Of a stretch of DNA of 64,000 nt, positions 8,544-16,701 are shown one piece after another (positions within the stretch are counted from its first letter, which is position 1; every line of letters begins with the position of its first letter). The DNA comes from Bog-756 sp035949055 (GTDB lineage: Bacteria > Actinomycetota > Acidimicrobiia > Acidimicrobiales > RAAP-2), in contig DASZIO010000050.1 of NCBI GenBank assembly GCA_035949055.1, positions 62,001 through 126,000 of the forward strand. The letters run 5' to 3'. The notes beneath the pieces are model-generated. The model saw only the letters and a program-made list of their open reading frames with translations, was not told the origin of the DNA and searched no databases. The position numbers and the translations under genes are program-made.

Positions 8544-8690
8544 CCGCAGGCCTGGGCCGGGGCTCGTGGCCAAGGGTCGGGCTCGACCAGGTCGACAGCG
8601 AGTCTGTGCGCGCCTCGTCCGCCCCGGGTCCCGCGGTGGCGCGAGCCCGGATGACCTCGGAGGCCCGACGGAGGTCGGCGAAGGCGATGG

Positions 8691-8696
8691 TAGGTT
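8691..8696 (+). promoter_or_regulatory. -10-like element for the DUF4214/methyltransferase gene
   Basis: TAGGTT lies 31 nt before the GTG at 8728, and a strong Shine-Dalgarno sequence (GAGGAGGAAG, 8718-8727) sits directly before that GTG. Unlike many genes here, this one has a short leader with an SD. Confidence 0.4.
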
Positions 8697-8727
8697 CGCG
8701 CCGCCCGGTCGAAGGTCGAGGAGGAAG

Positions 8728-9717
8728 GTGAGCAGCAAGCAGGCAGTGGCTACCACGGCGGATCCTGGCGCCCGGAACGGCTCGGCTGCCGGCCGGATAC
8801 TTCCTCAGTTTCGACGGGTCGCCCGGCGGGCCCGTCGGGAGGCCACCCGGCTGCTGGACCTCCCATTGGAGCAGCTCGCGCCACGCCAGGCGGTCCGGCT
8901 CGCCTACAACGTGCTCCTACGGCGGGACCCGGACGAGCCGGCTTGGAGCGAGCAGGCCGAGGCGATCGCATCCGGACGCCTCACTCGGGGCGACGTGATC
9001 GACCGCATCCGTTGCTCGAGCGAGTACTGGACCCAGGTTCCGGTGGGTCAGGCCGGCCTGCACAGCTCACTCCACGCCAGCCGCTGCGAGTTCATCGCCG
9101 GGCTACCTCCGGCGCAACGCATCGTCGACTTGGGCGGAGGCCACACGACCGATCCACGGGGAGCGCTGGTGGTGCTCGGGTACCCCTACGACTTCGAGGA
9201 GTTGGTGGTGGTCGATCTGCCCCCCGACGACCGCCACCCGCTCTACCACTCTGACCGTTTCGGGTCCGGGGACACCGAGCGCGGCCGGGTGCGCTACGAA
9301 TACCGATCGATGTCCGATCTCTCCTTTGCCGGCGACGCCTCGGTCGACCTGGTCTACAGCGGCCAGTCCATCGAGCACGTCACCGAGGCCGACGGCGACA
9401 TGGTGCTCGAGGAGTGCCTGAGGATCCTCGAGCCGGGCGGGTATCTGGCCATCGACACACCCAACGGCCGGGTCTGCCGGCTGCAGCAGGCGGGGTTCAT
9501 CGATCCTGACCACGAGATCGAGTACACGCTCGGGCAACTACGGGAGAAGGTGCACCGGGTTGGCTTCCACATCCTCACCGAGCGGGGGCTCAACTGGGGT
9601 GGTCCCCAGGTGGCGGCCGGCCGGTTCGACCCCGAGGCGTTGGCCGGCAACTACGGCGTCTACTACGACGCCGAGTCGTGCTACCTGCTGGCGCTCGTGG
9701 CCCAGAAGCCCGGCTGA
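8728..9717 (+). CDS. DUF4214-like domain fused to a SAM-dependent methyltransferase
   Basis: A 329-residue protein. Residues about 50-100 (AYNVLLRRDPDEPAW ... IRCSSEYW) resemble the DUF4214 domain (LLGRxPD ... SxEY), which is found in extracellular and glycan-related bacterial proteins. Residues about 125-300 form a class I methyltransferase: RIVDLGGGHTT (motif I), GQSIEHV and ECLRILEPGGYLAIDTPN. The GTG at 8728 is fixed by GAGGAGGAAG. It probably methylates a sugar of the surface glycan made by the downstream genes. It is separated from them by a leftward oxidoreductase and tRNA, so it may be a separate transcription unit. Confidence 0.78.
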   Translation: MSSKQAVATTADPGARNGSAAGRILPQFRRVARRARREATRLLDLPLEQLAPRQAVRLAYNVLLRRDPDEPAWSEQAEAIASGRLTRGDVIDRIRCSSEYWTQVPVGQAGLHSSLHASRCEFIAGLPPAQRIVDLGGGHTTDPRGALVVLGYPYDFEELVVVDLPPDDRHPLYHSDRFGSGDTERGRVRYEYRSMSDLSFAGDASVDLVYSGQSIEHVTEADGDMVLEECLRILEPGGYLAIDTPNGRVCRLQQAGFIDPDHEIEYTLGQLREKVHRVGFHILTERGLNWGGPQVAAGRFDPEALAGNYGVYYDAESCYLLALVAQKPG

Positions 9718-9763
9718 ACGGGCCCAGGCACTCGGGCACCGACGACGCGGCGGGCGGGATCGC

Positions 9764-10204
9764 TCAGCTCGAGACCGGCTCGAGCACGAACACCGGGATC
9801 TGGCGATCGGTTCGCTGCTGGTACTCGGCATAGTCCGGGTAGGCGGCGACGGCCCGAGCCCACCACTCGGCCTTCTCGTCCCGGATGACCTCCCGGGCCA
9901 CCATGTCGGACCTCACCGGGCCGTCCTGCAGCACGACGTGGGGGTCGGCCACCAGGTTGAAGTACCACCGCGGATGGGTCGGAGCTCCTCCCTGCGAAGC
10001 GACGATGGCGTAACTGCCATCGTGCTCGACCCGCATCAACGGGGTCTTGCGGACCTTCCCCGACCGGGCCCCGCGGCTGGTGAGGATGACCACCGGCATG
10101 CCCCGGAGGGTCGTCCCTTCGGTTCCTCCGGAACGCTCGTACGTCTCGACCTGGTCACGGACCCAAGCGGCCGTGCTCGGCTGGTACTCACCTTGAACGG
10201 GCAT
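9764..10204 (-). CDS. Deazaflavin (F420)-dependent nitroreductase family protein
   Basis: A 146-residue protein of the DDN/FDOR-B-like family. The core GMPVVILTSRGARSGKVRKTPLMRVEHDGSY (split barrel, LTSRGxRSGxxRxxPL signature) and GGAPTHPRWYFNLVADPHV are typical of F420-binding reductases in actinobacteria. It is expected to reduce quinones or similar electrophiles with F420H2. The ATG at 10204 lies 6 nt after a TAGCGT hexamer, suggesting a leaderless mRNA. It is transcribed against the glycan genes and looks unrelated to them. Confidence 0.85.
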   Translation of the reverse strand: MPVQGEYQPSTAAWVRDQVETYERSGGTEGTTLRGMPVVILTSRGARSGKVRKTPLMRVEHDGSYAIVASQGGAPTHPRWYFNLVADPHVVLQDGPVRSDMVAREVIRDEKAEWWARAVAAYPDYAEYQQRTDRQIPVFVLEPVSS

Positions 10205-10210
10205 GGATAC

Positions 10211-10216
10211 ACGCTA
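10211..10216 (-). promoter_or_regulatory. Leaderless -10 element for the F420-type reductase
   Basis: On the minus strand TAGCGT (10216 to 10211), six bases and then ATG at 10204. No Shine-Dalgarno sequence is present. Confidence 0.5.
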
Positions 10217-10250
10217 ACGGTCCCTTCCCGGGCGACGGTTCGTGCGCGGG

Positions 10251-10334
10251 TGCGGGCGAGAGGACTCGAACCTCCATCCCCCGAGGGGGACCGGGACCTA
10301 AACCCGGCGCGTCTGCCAGTTCCGCCACGCCCGC
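10251..10334 (-). tRNA. tRNA-Leu (anticodon UAG)
   Basis: Read on the minus strand, the 5' acceptor arm GCGGGCG pairs with 3' CGCCCGC, with discriminator A. The anticodon stem CCGGG/CCCGG encloses the loop TTTAGGT, giving anticodon TAG (decodes CUN leucine codons). A CCCCC/GGGGG variable arm gives the class II shape expected for tRNA-Leu, and GGTTCGAGTCC forms the T-arm. The 3' CCA is not encoded. A TAGGCT -10-like hexamer (10349 to 10344) lies 9 nt upstream. Confidence 0.95.
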
Positions 10335-10390
10335 GGCGCGGTCAGCCTAGCCAGGCACGCGGGCTCCCAAGGGGGCCGGGGGCCGCTGGC

Positions 10391-10396
10391 TATAGT
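10391..10396 (+). promoter_or_regulatory. Leaderless -10 element for the glycan methyltransferase/GT operon
   Basis: TATAGT is followed by six bases and then GTG at 10403. It is close to the TATAAT consensus and stands out in GC-rich DNA. It is probably the promoter for the overlapping chain of genes 10403-15974. Confidence 0.55.
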
Positions 10397-10402
10397 CACG
10401 CT

Positions 10403-11530
10403 GTGCCGGCCCCGTCGTCCTCCACCCCCCCGGTGGCGTCCACCGATCCTGTTCCGGCGCCCGACGTCGGAACCGATGGATCCGCGCGCACGCAGTATCT
10501 GGACGAGGTCATGGCCGAGATCGACGCCGAGGTCAGGCGGAGGCGGTCCTCCGGCGACCTACCCCCTGGACTCGAGCAGGAGCTCGACGAGCTGTTCCTC
10601 GAGTTCTCGCCGGTGGGGTTGCACGGCAAGGCCCGTCTGCGGGAGACGCTCGCCCTGGTGGACGGATCGGCCTACGTGGACATGGCCGTGCCCGTCGAAT
10701 CTCAGAAGGCGGTGGGCAGCTACGTCAAGCGGGCCATCCGCCAGTCCATCACCTGGTACATGGGCTTCATCGTCCACCAGATCGTGAAGTTCGCCTGGGC
10801 GGTGTCGAGGATGTTCCACGTCGTGGTGGACCACGTCGAGGATCTCGAGGCAGCCGTCGAGACGCAACGCACCCCCGAGCTCCCCGCCAGCGTGATGCCG
10901 GCCATCGATCCGGGTTCTGAGTGGTGGGCGGCGGCCGCGGTGCGGGCTGTGTCCGGCCTGAGCGGGCGGGTGCTCCAGGCCGACTGCGGAAACGGATCCC
11001 TGGTCCTAGCCCTGACCGAGGCCGGCGTGGACGCATACGGCGTGGACGGGGACGAGGTGGCCATCGAGCCCGGCCTCGATCGGGACCTCGACGTCAGGGC
11101 GGAGCCGATCCTCGCCCATTTGAGCGTGGTGGCGGGGGAGGCGCTCGCCGGGCTGGTGCTCACCGGATCGATCGCGTGGCTCCACCCGAACCAACGCGAC
11201 CGTCTGGTCGGCATGGCTGCTTCCCGTCTGGCTCCGGACGGGGTGCTGGTGGTCCATTCGGCCACCCCCGAGTCGTGGCTGGCCGGCACTGCGCACCTGC
11301 TCAGCGACCTGGCTCCGGGTCGGCCGCTCCACGCCGAGACCTGGGGCCACCTGTTGGCCCAACATGGCTTCCGGCAGACCGATCTCACCTACGGCGGGCA
11401 GGACCGGCACCTCGATCGGGTGGGCGAGTCCAATCCCGACGCGCCAGCGATCAACGCCGCTATCGACACCGTCAACGCACTGCTGCTCGGCCCGTCCGAG
11501 TACCTGCTGATCGCCGTCCGGGAGCGGTGA
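10403..11530 (+). CDS. Putative SAM-dependent methyltransferase of the glycan locus
   Basis: A 375-residue protein. The N-terminal 150 residues are mostly helical (SYVKRAIRQSITWYMGF, HVVVDHVEDLEAAVE), as in O-antigen-type methyltransferases. The C-terminal half resembles a class I methyltransferase with RVLQADCGNGSLVLAL as motif I and LAPDGVLVVHSATP as the later strand. It shares LAPGRPLHAETWGHLL with the gene at 13879, so the two are paralogs. The GTG at 10403 is chosen because TATAGT lies six bases upstream. It is first in a chain of overlapping glycan genes and probably modifies a sugar in the exported polysaccharide. Confidence 0.68.
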   Translation: MPAPSSSTPPVASTDPVPAPDVGTDGSARTQYLDEVMAEIDAEVRRRRSSGDLPPGLEQELDELFLEFSPVGLHGKARLRETLALVDGSAYVDMAVPVESQKAVGSYVKRAIRQSITWYMGFIVHQIVKFAWAVSRMFHVVVDHVEDLEAAVETQRTPELPASVMPAIDPGSEWWAAAAVRAVSGLSGRVLQADCGNGSLVLALTEAGVDAYGVDGDEVAIEPGLDRDLDVRAEPILAHLSVVAGEALAGLVLTGSIAWLHPNQRDRLVGMAASRLAPDGVLVVHSATPESWLAGTAHLLSDLAPGRPLHAETWGHLLAQHGFRQTDLTYGGQDRHLDRVGESNPDAPAINAAIDTVNALLLGPSEYLLIAVRER

Positions 11531-12627
11531 CCGCCATTCACCAATTCGTCCCCGCATTCCTTCCGAGGGACGCCACCGGGGACCACACGCTGGCTCTGCG
11601 GGACACCCTGCGGGCGGCCGGCTGGGCGTCGGAGATCTACGTCGAATCGGCCCACGACGACCTGTGGCCCGAGGCGATCTACTTCGAACGGTATCCCGAG
11701 CGGGAGGGCTCAGACGACGTGCTCCTGTACCAGCTGAGCACGGCATCGCCGGTGGCCGATTTCCTGATGGATAGAGACCAGACCCTTGTCCTCGACTACC
11801 ACAACATCACGCCGCCGTCCTTCTATGAGGGGTGGGAGGACCACACGGCGGACAAAGTGGCCCTCGGCCGTGTCCAGGCGGCTGCCCTCGCCCCGAGGGC
11901 GTCCCTCGGCATCGCCGACTCGGCCTTCAACGCCGCCGAGCTGCGGCGGTTCGGCTGCCCGACCACCGCCGTGGTCCCCATCATCGTGAAGGTCGACGAC
12001 CGCCCTCCGGACGTCGACGAGTCCGAGCTGGTCCGGCTTCGTTCCACCCACGGCCGGGCCACTGTCCTGCTCTTCGTCGGCCGGCTGTCGCCCAACAAGG
12101 ACCAGCACCGTCTGGTCGAGGCGCTGTGGCTCTTTCGGCGCTGGTACGACCCAGATGCGCGCCTCCACCTGGTGGGGCCCCCGATGACCGCGTCCTACGC
12201 CGATGCGGTCTTCTCGCTGGCCGACGAACTCGGCTTACAGGGCGCCGTGTGCCACGCCGAAGGTCTCTCCGATGCCGAACTGGCCGCGTGGTACGCCGAC
12301 GCCGACGTGTTCGTCTGCCTGTCGGAGCACGAGGGCTTCTGCATCCCGCTCCTCGAAGCCATGAGGTCGGGCCTTCCCATCGTCGCCTATGCGGCCGGAG
12401 CCGTACCCGAGACCTTGGGCGATGCGGGGATCGTCATCGACTCCAAGCGGCCGAGCGTGGTGGCCGCCACCGTCGACCGGGTCCACCGCGACGCCCGTCT
12501 AGCCGACCAGCTGGTCGACGCGGGCCATCGGCGGCTCCGCGAGTTCGCGCCGGCAGCCACCCGGGCGCGGTTCGTCGACGTGCTGCGGCCGTTGGTCGAA
12601 GGCCGCGGGCTCCGGGCCGGGGCGTGA
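11527..12627 (+). CDS. GT4-type glycosyltransferase, module type A
   Basis: A 366-residue GT-B fold glycosyltransferase. The acceptor domain opens with HQFVPAFLPRDATGDHTLAL and contains YHNITPP. The donor domain has LLFVGRLSPNKDQHRLVEAL and the nucleotide-sugar motif ending SEHEGFCIPLLEAM (E-x7-E). It is cytoplasmic or membrane-associated and should transfer a sugar from a nucleotide donor to the growing glycan. The GTG at 11527 overlaps the upstream stop by 4 nt. It is closely similar in layout to the genes at 14880 and 18953. Confidence 0.88.
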   Translation: MTAIHQFVPAFLPRDATGDHTLALRDTLRAAGWASEIYVESAHDDLWPEAIYFERYPEREGSDDVLLYQLSTASPVADFLMDRDQTLVLDYHNITPPSFYEGWEDHTADKVALGRVQAAALAPRASLGIADSAFNAAELRRFGCPTTAVVPIIVKVDDRPPDVDESELVRLRSTHGRATVLLFVGRLSPNKDQHRLVEALWLFRRWYDPDARLHLVGPPMTASYADAVFSLADELGLQGAVCHAEGLSDAELAAWYADADVFVCLSEHEGFCIPLLEAMRSGLPIVAYAAGAVPETLGDAGIVIDSKRPSVVAATVDRVHRDARLADQLVDAGHRRLREFAPAATRARFVDVLRPLVEGRGLRAGA

Positions 12628-13871
12628 AACTTTCGTTCGTCACCCCGCGGTACGGCACCGAGGTGATCGGCGGCGCAGAGACCGGCGCCCGCATGCTCGC
12701 CGAGCGGCTGTGCCTGCGCCCCGATTGGGACGTGGAGGTGCTCACCAGCTGCGCTCTCGACCACCTCACCTGGGAGAACACCGAACCGCCGGGGACCTCA
12801 CACCTCAACGGTGTGACCCTGCACCGGTTCCCCACCGCCAGCCGACGTCTGCTCGACTACTTCGAGCTGGACGCCAAGCTCCGACTGGCACCGACCTCGG
12901 CGTCCCTGGCCGAGTCGCGGCTGTGGGTCGCGCTCAACGGGCCGATGTGCCCCGGACTGGTGGATGCAGTGGCGGAGAGCGATGCCGATGTCATCGCGTG
13001 CTATCCGTACCTCTTCGCCACCACCGTCGACGCCATCGCCGTATCTCGGGTTCCCACCGTCCTGCATCCGGCTGCTCACGACGAGCCGGCCCTGTACCTC
13101 TCCGCCTTCCGTCGGAGCTTTCGGGACATCGACGGCTTCGTGTACCACACCCGTGCCGAGCGGGATCTGATGGAGTACACCTTCCATAACGGGTCGCGTC
13201 CCCAGATCGTCCTGGGGCTCGGGGTGGGCGAGCCGGCCGGGACCGGAAGGCGAGGAGGTGACATCCTCGGCATCGGCGACCATCCCTACCTCTGCTATCT
13301 CGGACGGGTCGACGAGCACAAGGGATGCGGGATGCTGGCGGAGTACTTCGGTCGCTACAAGGAGCGCCACCCCGGTGACCTTCGCCTGGCCTTCATCGGC
13401 CCCGTGTCCGATGAAGCCCCCGAGCACCGCGACATCGTGGTCACCGGCACCGTGTCCGAGGCGGACAAGTGGGACATTCTGACCGGCGCGGAGATCATGG
13501 TCACCCCGTCGGCCTACGAGTCGTTCTCCTTGGTGCTCCTCGAGGCCTGGACCGTCGGCCTGCCTGTCCTGGTGAACGCGTCCTGCGCGGCAACGATGGA
13601 ACACTGCCGCCGGTCGGGAGGTGGGTTGTGGTTCGAGTCGTACCGGTCCTTCGAAGTGACAGTGGAGCGGATGGTCGGAGACATGGAGCTCCGGGCGGCG
13701 CTCGGCGCCGCCGGCAGGCGCTACACCGCTCGTTACTATCAGTGGCCATCGATCATCGACCGCTACACCGGGTTCCTCGAGGGAGTGGCCGACCGCGGGT
13801 CGCGGGCACACATCGGGACCGGCCGCCTCGCCCTCCCGGTGGGTGGTCCCGAGTACGTGCGGCCGGGGTGA
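12624..13871 (+). CDS. GT4-type glycosyltransferase, module type B
   Basis: A 415-residue GT-B glycosyltransferase starting KLSFVTPRYGTEVIGGAETGARMLAERL, a GT4 opening with the glycine-rich acceptor loop. The donor half has YLGRVDEHKGCGMLAEYF and VTPSAYESFSLVLLEAW, the E-x7-E donor site. The GTG at 12624 overlaps the preceding stop by 4 nt. Its closest relative in the window is 20084-21247: both start with VPRYG/TPRYG plus GGAET and contain HPAAHDEPAL and CRRSGGGL. Sugar donor unknown. Confidence 0.88.
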   Translation: MKLSFVTPRYGTEVIGGAETGARMLAERLCLRPDWDVEVLTSCALDHLTWENTEPPGTSHLNGVTLHRFPTASRRLLDYFELDAKLRLAPTSASLAESRLWVALNGPMCPGLVDAVAESDADVIACYPYLFATTVDAIAVSRVPTVLHPAAHDEPALYLSAFRRSFRDIDGFVYHTRAERDLMEYTFHNGSRPQIVLGLGVGEPAGTGRRGGDILGIGDHPYLCYLGRVDEHKGCGMLAEYFGRYKERHPGDLRLAFIGPVSDEAPEHRDIVVTGTVSEADKWDILTGAEIMVTPSAYESFSLVLLEAWTVGLPVLVNASCAATMEHCRRSGGGLWFESYRSFEVTVERMVGDMELRAALGAAGRRYTARYYQWPSIIDRYTGFLEGVADRGSRAHIGTGRLALPVGGPEYVRPG

Positions 13872-13878
13872 GCGCCTG

Positions 13879-14883
13879 ATGGCCGAGGGTGTGGACGGCG
13901 AAACGGACATCCCCGCGGAACCGGGGGCCGTTGACGCCGGCCGCGCGGGGGCCGCGGCCGACGAGCAGGCGCTGTTGGCGGCCTTCGACCGCCTGAGCCC
14001 GCAAGGCAGCCTGCAATGGGGTTTCGACGATGCCATGCGTCGCATTGCCCACCCCGAGACCGACGTCACCGCCCCGGCCTGGCCGGGCCTCCCCGACGAT
14101 CTCTGGGAGCGGGGGAGATCGGCGCGCATCGGCCGACGGTTCGTCGGTGACGTGGCCGGGGTGATGGCCGAGGTCCTGGCGGCCGATGCGCGGGCGACGG
14201 CCGCGGCGGCGTCAGCCGGCGTCAACCTGGCCACCTGGGACGCCCTCCGCTACCTGGCCGCCCGGGTCGAAGCCCTCGAAGCGGCGCAGGACGCCGTGCC
14301 GCTGGAGGCGGCCGAATTGTCGCTCTCCGCCCCGGACCTGACCGGGCCGGCCGATGAGGTCGAGTCACTCCTCGGTTCGCCCGATCGGGGGTCTCCGGTG
14401 ATGGTGGGCGAGTGCGGCGACGGCGCGCTGGTGCACCGGTTGCAGGAATCGGGCTGGCGGGTCGAGGGCATCGAGCCACGGGCCGCATCGGCGTGGAGAG
14501 GATTCGACTCCGACGATGACCAGGGCGGACTCGTCATCGTGATCGCCGAGGTGCTCGGCCATCTGCGGACCGTTCCGCCCGCCGCGCGCGCCGGTGTCGT
14601 GCTCGCCGGTTGCGTCGACCGCGTCGGACTGGCTGCCAAGATCGGACTCCTGGAGGAGGCCTCCCGGGTCACCCGGCCGGGCGGGGCGGTGGTCGTTCTC
14701 GCCACCGACCAGTCGGCGTGGGACAGGGCGCTCGATCCCCCGGCCCGTGACCTGGCACCAGGCCGGCCCCTCCACCCCGAGACCTGGTTGCTGCTCCTCC
14801 GGCGCTCGGGTCTCACCGACGTGGTGTGGCGCCGGCCGAGCTCGGGAGTCCTGCACGCGGTGGCCGGATGGGTCCGAACGTGA
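13879..14883 (+). CDS. Putative methyltransferase-like protein, paralog of 10403-11530
   Basis: A 334-residue protein. The N-terminus carries FDRLSPQGSLQWGFDDAM and a helical stretch. The C-terminal part matches the methyltransferase at 10403: VGECGDGALVHRL in the motif I position, then VTRPGGAVVVLATD and LAPGRPLHPETWLLLL. Its cofactor motif departs from the usual GxGxG, so activity is uncertain. The ATG at 13879 follows the upstream stop by 7 nt. It sits between glycosyltransferases in the same overlapping chain. Confidence 0.6.
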   Translation: MAEGVDGETDIPAEPGAVDAGRAGAAADEQALLAAFDRLSPQGSLQWGFDDAMRRIAHPETDVTAPAWPGLPDDLWERGRSARIGRRFVGDVAGVMAEVLAADARATAAAASAGVNLATWDALRYLAARVEALEAAQDAVPLEAAELSLSAPDLTGPADEVESLLGSPDRGSPVMVGECGDGALVHRLQESGWRVEGIEPRAASAWRGFDSDDDQGGLVIVIAEVLGHLRTVPPAARAGVVLAGCVDRVGLAAKIGLLEEASRVTRPGGAVVVLATDQSAWDRALDPPARDLAPGRPLHPETWLLLLRRSGLTDVVWRRPSSGVLHAVAGWVRT

Positions 14884-15974
14884 ACGGAGCCCATCTGTTC
14901 GTGCCCATGTTGCACCGCAACGACGCGGTCGGGAAGCACACCCTGGCGGTGCGCGATGCCCTGGTGGCCGCCGGGGTACCGTCGCAGATCTTCACGGACC
15001 GTCCCGATTCGCAGACCGTCGGCGAGACCCGTCCGTACCTCGACTACGAGAAACTGTCGGACCCGGAGGACGTGCTCATCTACCAGCTCGCCACCGATTC
15101 CGAGATGGCCGTGTGGCTGTCCGGTCGATCCGAGCGCCTCGTCCTCAACCATCACAGCATCACGCCGCCCGCATGCTTCGCCTCGTGGAACAACGCCATC
15201 GCCCGTCTCCAGACGGGCGCCCTTCAGCGACTGGAGGTGCTGGCGCCACGGGCGGTGCTCGGGGTCGCCGACTCCGAGTTCAACGCGGCGGAGCTTCGCT
15301 CAGCCGGTTGCCGAAACACCACTGTCGTACCGGTAGCCGGCATTTCGGTGCCCCCGGTCGACCCTGGGCCCGATCTGATCGAACGGGTCCGCGCCGGCCA
15401 GGGCGGTCCTGGCCCACACTGGCTGTCGGTCGGCCGCTGGGCCCCGAACAAAGCCCATCACGACACGCTTGCCGCTCTGTTCGTGGCCCGTGCCACCACA
15501 GAACCGCATGCCACCCTGACCCTGGTGGGCTCCGCCACGGAGCCGGCCTACGCCGGCGCCCTCCGCCGCTACGCCGCCGCGCTGGGTCTGGGTGACGCGG
15601 TCGAGTTCGTGGCGGGGATCAGCGATGCGGAACTGGCCGCGCGTTACCGGTGCGCCGATGTGCTGGTGATGCTCTCCGACCACGAGGGCTTCGGCGTTCC
15701 CCTGGTCGAGGCCATGGGGCAGGGGACGCCGATCGTGGCCTTCGACGCCGGAGCGGTGGGCGAGGTGATGGACGGCGGCGGGGTCCTCCTCCAGGAGAAG
15801 CATCCCCGCGCCGTGGCCGGGGCCGTCTCGCAACTGCTGAGCGACCGGCCCCGGCGCGACCGGCTCGTGGAGGCCGGTCGTCAACGGTTCGATGCCCTGG
15901 GTCTCGATCGGGCGGCGAACCGCCTGGTCGAGGCGCTCGGACATCTTGGCGCACCGACGGGTGCGCCATCCTGA
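14880..15974 (+). CDS. GT4-type glycosyltransferase, module type A
   Basis: A 364-residue GT-B enzyme. It opens HLFVPMLHRNDAVGKHTLAV, contains NHHSITPP and ADSEFNAAELRSAGC, and has the donor-site motif SDHEGFGVPLVEAM. The GTG at 14880 overlaps the upstream stop by 4 nt, matching the GTGA junctions used throughout this locus; an in-frame ATG at 14868 is possible but less consistent. Between the N- and C-domains WLSVGRWAPNKAHHDTLAAL marks the donor domain start. It ends the first gene chain; a new promoter follows. Confidence 0.87.
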   Translation: MNGAHLFVPMLHRNDAVGKHTLAVRDALVAAGVPSQIFTDRPDSQTVGETRPYLDYEKLSDPEDVLIYQLATDSEMAVWLSGRSERLVLNHHSITPPACFASWNNAIARLQTGALQRLEVLAPRAVLGVADSEFNAAELRSAGCRNTTVVPVAGISVPPVDPGPDLIERVRAGQGGPGPHWLSVGRWAPNKAHHDTLAALFVARATTEPHATLTLVGSATEPAYAGALRRYAAALGLGDAVEFVAGISDAELAARYRCADVLVMLSDHEGFGVPLVEAMGQGTPIVAFDAGAVGEVMDGGGVLLQEKHPRAVAGAVSQLLSDRPRRDRLVEAGRQRFDALGLDRAANRLVEALGHLGAPTGAPS

Positions 15975-16023
15975 GCCGGGGTACGCGCCCGGTTGCCTGC
16001 GTCCGGCGGGAGATGCCAGCAAG

Positions 16024-16029
16024 TAGGCT
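16024..16029 (+). promoter_or_regulatory. Leaderless -10 element for the clpP-ABC exporter operon
   Basis: TAGGCT, six bases, then ATG at 16036, with no Shine-Dalgarno sequence. This starts a separate transcript for the ClpP-like gene and the exporter genes behind it. Confidence 0.5.
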
Positions 16030-16035
16030 TCCGGC

Positions 16036-16701
16036 ATGGACGAGACGCGTCACGTAGTGCCACCTGACCCGACGGCTGCGACGGGGACGAGCGCCCGACT
16101 GCCGGTCGGCAACGAGGTGGGCCCGGGCTCGGACATCTTCCAACGGCTGTTGAAGGAGCGGATCGTCTTCATCGGCTCGGCTATCGACCAGAACACCGCC
16201 AATCTGGTCTGCTCCCAGCTCATCCTGCTCGAGGCCGAGAACCAGGACCGAGACATCGCCGTCTACATCAACTCACCCGGCGGATCGGTGACAGATGGCC
16301 TGGCCATCTACGACACCATGCAGTACGTGCGGTGCGACGTCCGGACCATCTGCGTCGGGCTGGCCGCGTCGATGGGCCAGTTCCTCCTCTGCGCCGGGAC
16401 TCCCGGGAAGCGCTTCGCGCTGCCCCACAGCCGCATCCTCATGCACCAGCCTTCGGGCCAGATGCAGGGCCAGGCGTCGGACATCGCTATCCAGGCCGAG
16501 CAGATCATCTATCTGAAGCGGATGATGGCCGAGCGGATCGCCTTCCACACCGGGCAGTCGGTGGAGCGAATCGAGGCCGACTCCGACCGCGACCGCTGGT
16601 TCACCGCCGAGGAGGCGCGGGAGTACGGCTTCATCGACGAGGTCATCCAGAAGGACAACAGGGAAGCCCCGGCAGCAGAGGCGGGGGCCGCCACCCAGTG
16701 A
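16036..16701 (+). CDS. clpP: ClpP-family serine peptidase located in a glycan-export operon
   Basis: A 221-residue ClpP with an intact triad: Ser112 (GLAASMGQF), His137 (ILMHQPSG) and Asp186 (SDRDRWF), at the same spacings as E. coli ClpP. YINSPGGSVTDGLAIYDTM and the head-region helix are also conserved. The N-terminal 30 residues may be a propeptide. ClpP forms tetradecameric chambers that degrade proteins fed by ClpX or ClpC. Here no tig or clpX is adjacent; the gene overlaps the stop/start of the ABC permease by 4 nt. It may be a housekeeping copy in an unusual place, or a copy dedicated to the glycan machinery. Confidence 0.93.
   Translation: MDETRHVVPPDPTAATGTSARLPVGNEVGPGSDIFQRLLKERIVFIGSAIDQNTANLVCSQLILLEAENQDRDIAVYINSPGGSVTDGLAIYDTMQYVRCDVRTICVGLAASMGQFLLCAGTPGKRFALPHSRILMHQPSGQMQGQASDIAIQAEQIIYLKRMMAERIAFHTGQSVERIEADSDRDRWFTAEEAREYGFIDEVIQKDNREAPAAEAGAATQ

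Noticed and set aside
16036..16701. The ClpP-like protein as an SppA or other crotonase-fold peptidase.
   Set aside because: The Ser/His/Asp spacing, 221-residue length and INSPGGSVTDGLAIYDTM signature are specific to ClpP.
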